Shown here one piece after another: positions 5,058-7,146 of a stretch of DNA of 7,146 nt. The stretch spans positions 1 through 7,146 of the forward strand of contig QGUL01000087.1 of the NCBI GenBank assembly GCA_003242425.1, read 5' to 3'. Numbering within the stretch: position 1 is the stretch's first letter; every line of letters starts with the position of its first letter. The translations under genes were made by a program, and so were the position numbers. The notes below the pieces were generated by a model. That model searched no databases. It saw only the letters and a list, made by a program, of their open reading frames with translations, and was not told where the DNA came from. Source of the stretch: Pseudomonadota bacterium. GTDB lineage: Bacteria; Pseudomonadota; Gammaproteobacteria; Burkholderiales; SG8-39.

Positions 5058-6857
5058 TCAGACCGCCGCGTTCTGCAGCTTGAAGTGGATGAGCGTGCGC
5101 AGTTTCGAGGGCAGCACCGGTTTCACCAGCAGATGGCAGCCGTAGGCTTTTGCCTCCTCCACACGTTCCGGTGTCGTGCTGCCGGTGACGAGGATGGCCG
5201 GGATTTCCGGATCGAGTTCCGCCCGTAGGCGCGCGATGAGCTGCGTGCCCGTTTCGGCCTCCGCCAGGCGGTAGTCGGCGATGATCAGATCCGGCAGCCG
5301 GCCGGCCTGATAGATGCGCTCGAGGATGTCGCTACCGGAGGTGGAAGCGATCACTTCCGCGCCCCAGCCCGCCAGCAGGATGCGCATGCCTTCCAAGATG
5401 GTGGATTCGTCGTCGATCACCACGATCAGCCGTCCGTGCAGATCCCCGGTCTGGGCGCCTTCGCGCTTGTCTGCGGCTTTGTGCACCTTCAGGGCGCGCC
5501 CGCGCGGGAGCTCGAAGCGGAATACGCTGCCCCGGCCGACGCGGGAATCCAGCTCGACCTGCGTGCCGAGCAGGGTGGCCAGTCGCCTGACGATGGACAA
5601 CCCCAGCCCCAGGCCCTTGCGGCTCGAACGCTCGGGATTGCCGACCTGATAGAACTCCTCGAACACGCGTTCGCGCTGGTCGCGCGAAATGCCCACACCG
5701 GTGTCCCAGACCTCGATCCGCAAGCGGTCCTGCCGCACCCGGCAACCGACTAGAATTCCGCCTTGTTCGGTATAACGGATGGCATTGGAAATCAGGTTGC
5801 GCAGGATGCGTTCGACGAGGATCGGATCGCTGTGCACGATCGCATCGCAGTTGCGGATGCGCAGTCGCACGCCCTTTTCGAAGGCTTCGGGCTCGAACTC
5901 CAGACGCAGGCGGTCGAGTACCCGGTTGACCGGGAAATCGGTGGTCTCCGCGCGAATGACGCCCGCGTCGATTTTCGAGATGTCGAGCAACTCGTTGAAC
6001 AGGTTCTCGAGCGCGTCCACCGAGGCGTTGATGCTGTTGACCACGTTCAACACCTCGGGATCGCGGATCTTTTCCGCCAGCGCCGCGGCGAACAAGCCCA
6101 TGGCATGCAGCGGCTGCCGCAGGTCGTGGCTGGCGGCGGCGAAGAACTGGGTTTTGGAACGGTTTGCCGCTTCGGCCTGCAGGCGCGCGGTGTCGGCCAG
6201 CTGCTTCTGCCGCTTCAGCTCCGCGATCAGCTCCAGGTTCTCGAACCGCCGGCGGATCGATTCGTGCACCAGCTGATTGACGCGGCGGCCGAACGACAAG
6301 GCCGCGAGCGTGCCGATCGCGATCGGAATGCCGAGCGCGAGTTCGTGCGCGCTGCCGCCGACGAAGGCGCGGACGACGAAAGGCGTGGTGGTCATCATCG
6401 CCAGCGTGTTGAAGGCTGGAGCGTAGATCGCCAGCGAGCCGGTCGATACGGCGACGATGCAGAACAGCAGCATGGCCACGTAGGTCTGCACTGCCGGCAT
6501 GTCGGGTACGTAGAACAGTACGCCCGCGCCGCCCCACAGCAGGCCTGCGACCATGATGGCGCCGAGGTAGCGCCGCGCCCAGATGTCCGTCTCGTCGTAG
6601 CGCGGTTTCGCGGCCAGGTACAGCCGGTAGTGCAGCACGCGGATGAGCTGGTGCACCAGCATCGCCCCGAGCCAGCCCGCCCACAGGGGCACCGGCACCT
6701 CGTCATGGACGATCCACACCAGGCAGAACGCCGCCACCAGCGATGCGCCGGTGCTGGTCGGCGAATGCAGGTAGACCAAGCGGACCTGCTCGGCGCGGAT
6801 GCGTTGCGCGAGCGGAACCCTCTCCTCGCCTGGAACCGGGGTCGATTGCGTGGTCAT
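5058..6857 (-). CDS. membrane-bound hybrid sensor histidine kinase / response regulator
   Basis: This is a two-component hybrid kinase of 599 residues from the ATG at 6855-6857. The N-terminal part has about six hydrophobic segments between residues 36 and 191 with only short loops, so it probably senses a signal in or through the inner membrane rather than with a periplasmic domain. A coiled-coil linker (about 195-233) leads to HisKA with phosphoacceptor His244 in ASHDLRQPLH. The HATPase domain has N-box Asn354 and Asn358, DTGVG at 385-389, the F-box near 399-403, and GLGLGLS at 415-421. A C-terminal receiver (about 477-590) has the acidic pair Asp482/Asp483, phosphoacceptor Asp528, Thr558 and Lys579, all intact. 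No DNA-binding output is attached, so phosphate probably passes to another regulator or the receiver tunes the kinase. A GTG at 6863 is also in frame, but AGAGG 5 bases before the ATG favours 6857. It lies 10 bases after the upstream small gene. Confidence 0.94.
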   Translation of the reverse strand: MTTQSTPVPGEERVPLAQRIRAEQVRLVYLHSPTSTGASLVAAFCLVWIVHDEVPVPLWAGWLGAMLVHQLIRVLHYRLYLAAKPRYDETDIWARRYLGAIMVAGLLWGGAGVLFYVPDMPAVQTYVAMLLFCIVAVSTGSLAIYAPAFNTLAMMTTTPFVVRAFVGGSAHELALGIPIAIGTLAALSFGRRVNQLVHESIRRRFENLELIAELKRQKQLADTARLQAEAANRSKTQFFAAASHDLRQPLHAMGLFAAALAEKIRDPEVLNVVNSINASVDALENLFNELLDISKIDAGVIRAETTDFPVNRVLDRLRLEFEPEAFEKGVRLRIRNCDAIVHSDPILVERILRNLISNAIRYTEQGGILVGCRVRQDRLRIEVWDTGVGISRDQRERVFEEFYQVGNPERSSRKGLGLGLSIVRRLATLLGTQVELDSRVGRGSVFRFELPRGRALKVHKAADKREGAQTGDLHGRLIVVIDDESTILEGMRILLAGWGAEVIASTSGSDILERIYQAGRLPDLIIADYRLAEAETGTQLIARLRAELDPEIPAILVTGSTTPERVEEAKAYGCHLLVKPVLPSKLRTLIHFKLQNAAV

Positions 6858-6867
6858 CGTCACCTCT

Positions 6868-7146
6868 TCAACTGTCCATCAGCGCCGACGCGTCGGACGC
6901 TGTCGCGCGCGCGACGCGCGGGTGCACGGCGGGCGGATGAACGACATGCGAACGCCGCCAAACGGGCAGCACCTCGCCGGTCTCGTCCGTCACCGCCCAG
7001 GGCTGCATGATGCGGTCGTAGTCCTCTTCCGAATCGAAATCGCTCACTTCCAAAGGCACGCATTCGGGCGGCGGCGTGTCGGCGCCTGCGACGTAGGTCA
7101 GCGTAGGCGCGGACGCGTTGGCGGCCTGCATGTTCCACACGTCCAA
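6868..7146 (-). CDS. hypothetical small protein, possibly 5'-truncated by the window edge
   Basis: No family is recognised. The frame is open to the window edge, giving up to 93 visible codons including the stop. A real start could be the ATG at 7129-7131 (87 residues), though no clear ribosome binding site precedes it, or lie outside the window. The central part is acidic (SDFDSEEDYD) followed by QPWAVTDETGEVLPVWRRS; the C-terminal third is rich in His, Pro, Ala and Arg and looks disordered. No membrane segment is seen. This frame is chosen over the overlapping one because its composition is balanced while the alternative is an Arg/Ala-rich shadow. Its TGA is 10 bases before the kinase ATG, so the two are very likely cotranscribed, and the product may act with the kinase. 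Confidence 0.6.
   Translation of the reverse strand: MDVWNMQAANASAPTLTYVAGADTPPPECVPLEVSDFDSEEDYDRIMQPWAVTDETGEVLPVWRRSHVVHPPAVHPRVARATASDASALMDS

Noticed and set aside
5763..7010. 415-codon open frame on the + strand opposite the histidine kinase
   Set aside because: Composition is dominated by Arg, Gln, Asp and His with no recognisable domain; the - strand kinase explains the region fully.
6860..7138. Alternative - strand frame overlapping the small gene at the right edge
   Set aside because: Arg/Ala-rich low-complexity product; it would also overlap the kinase ribosome binding site, whereas the chosen frame ends cleanly before it.

Overview
The window is GC-rich and carries six coding regions in tight bacterial layout. 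Protein similarities recalled from memory (TtcA close to the E. coli enzyme, a ZIP transporter close to Bordetella BbZIP, a SHDLRQPLH-type hybrid kinase) suggest a high-GC proteobacterium, most likely a betaproteobacterium of the Rhodocyclales or Burkholderiales. That placement is inference; no rRNA or tRNA is present to confirm it.

Left part (1-2690, all + strand): a T-rich, low-GC leader (1-87) precedes ttcA, the tRNA 2-thiocytidine synthetase. After a 118-base gap with a possible promoter and a 14-bp palindrome comes one uninterrupted 506-codon frame. It encodes a Cro/YdaS-like helix-turn-helix domain followed by a complete alanine-glyoxylate-type class V aminotransferase. The first start has a poor ribosome binding site. 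An in-frame internal ATG at 1388 has an excellent one, lying inside a small perfect hairpin, and would give an enzyme of normal family length. The locus could therefore make a DNA-binding/aminotransferase fusion, a free enzyme, or both. This is the most interesting feature. A perfect 12-bp-stem terminator with A and T tracts closes it in both directions.

Middle part (2708-5053): a ZIP-family metal transporter on the - strand is divergent from a + strand TerB-like gene. The 240 bases between them contain an AT-rich island and a possible 47-codon small ORF ending one base before the transporter start. The TerB-like gene is followed, about 105 bases on, by a 68-residue single-pass membrane protein with a strong ribosome binding site.

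Right part (5058-7146, - strand): a hybrid sensor histidine kinase (six predicted membrane segments, HisKA, HATPase, C-terminal receiver) sits 10 bases downstream of a small hypothetical protein that runs to the window edge, so the two look like one operon. The kinase converges on the 68-residue gene with only 4 bases between stop codons.

No insertion sequence, CRISPR array, RNA gene or prophage signature was seen. The region reads as ordinary chromosome with one unusual gene architecture.
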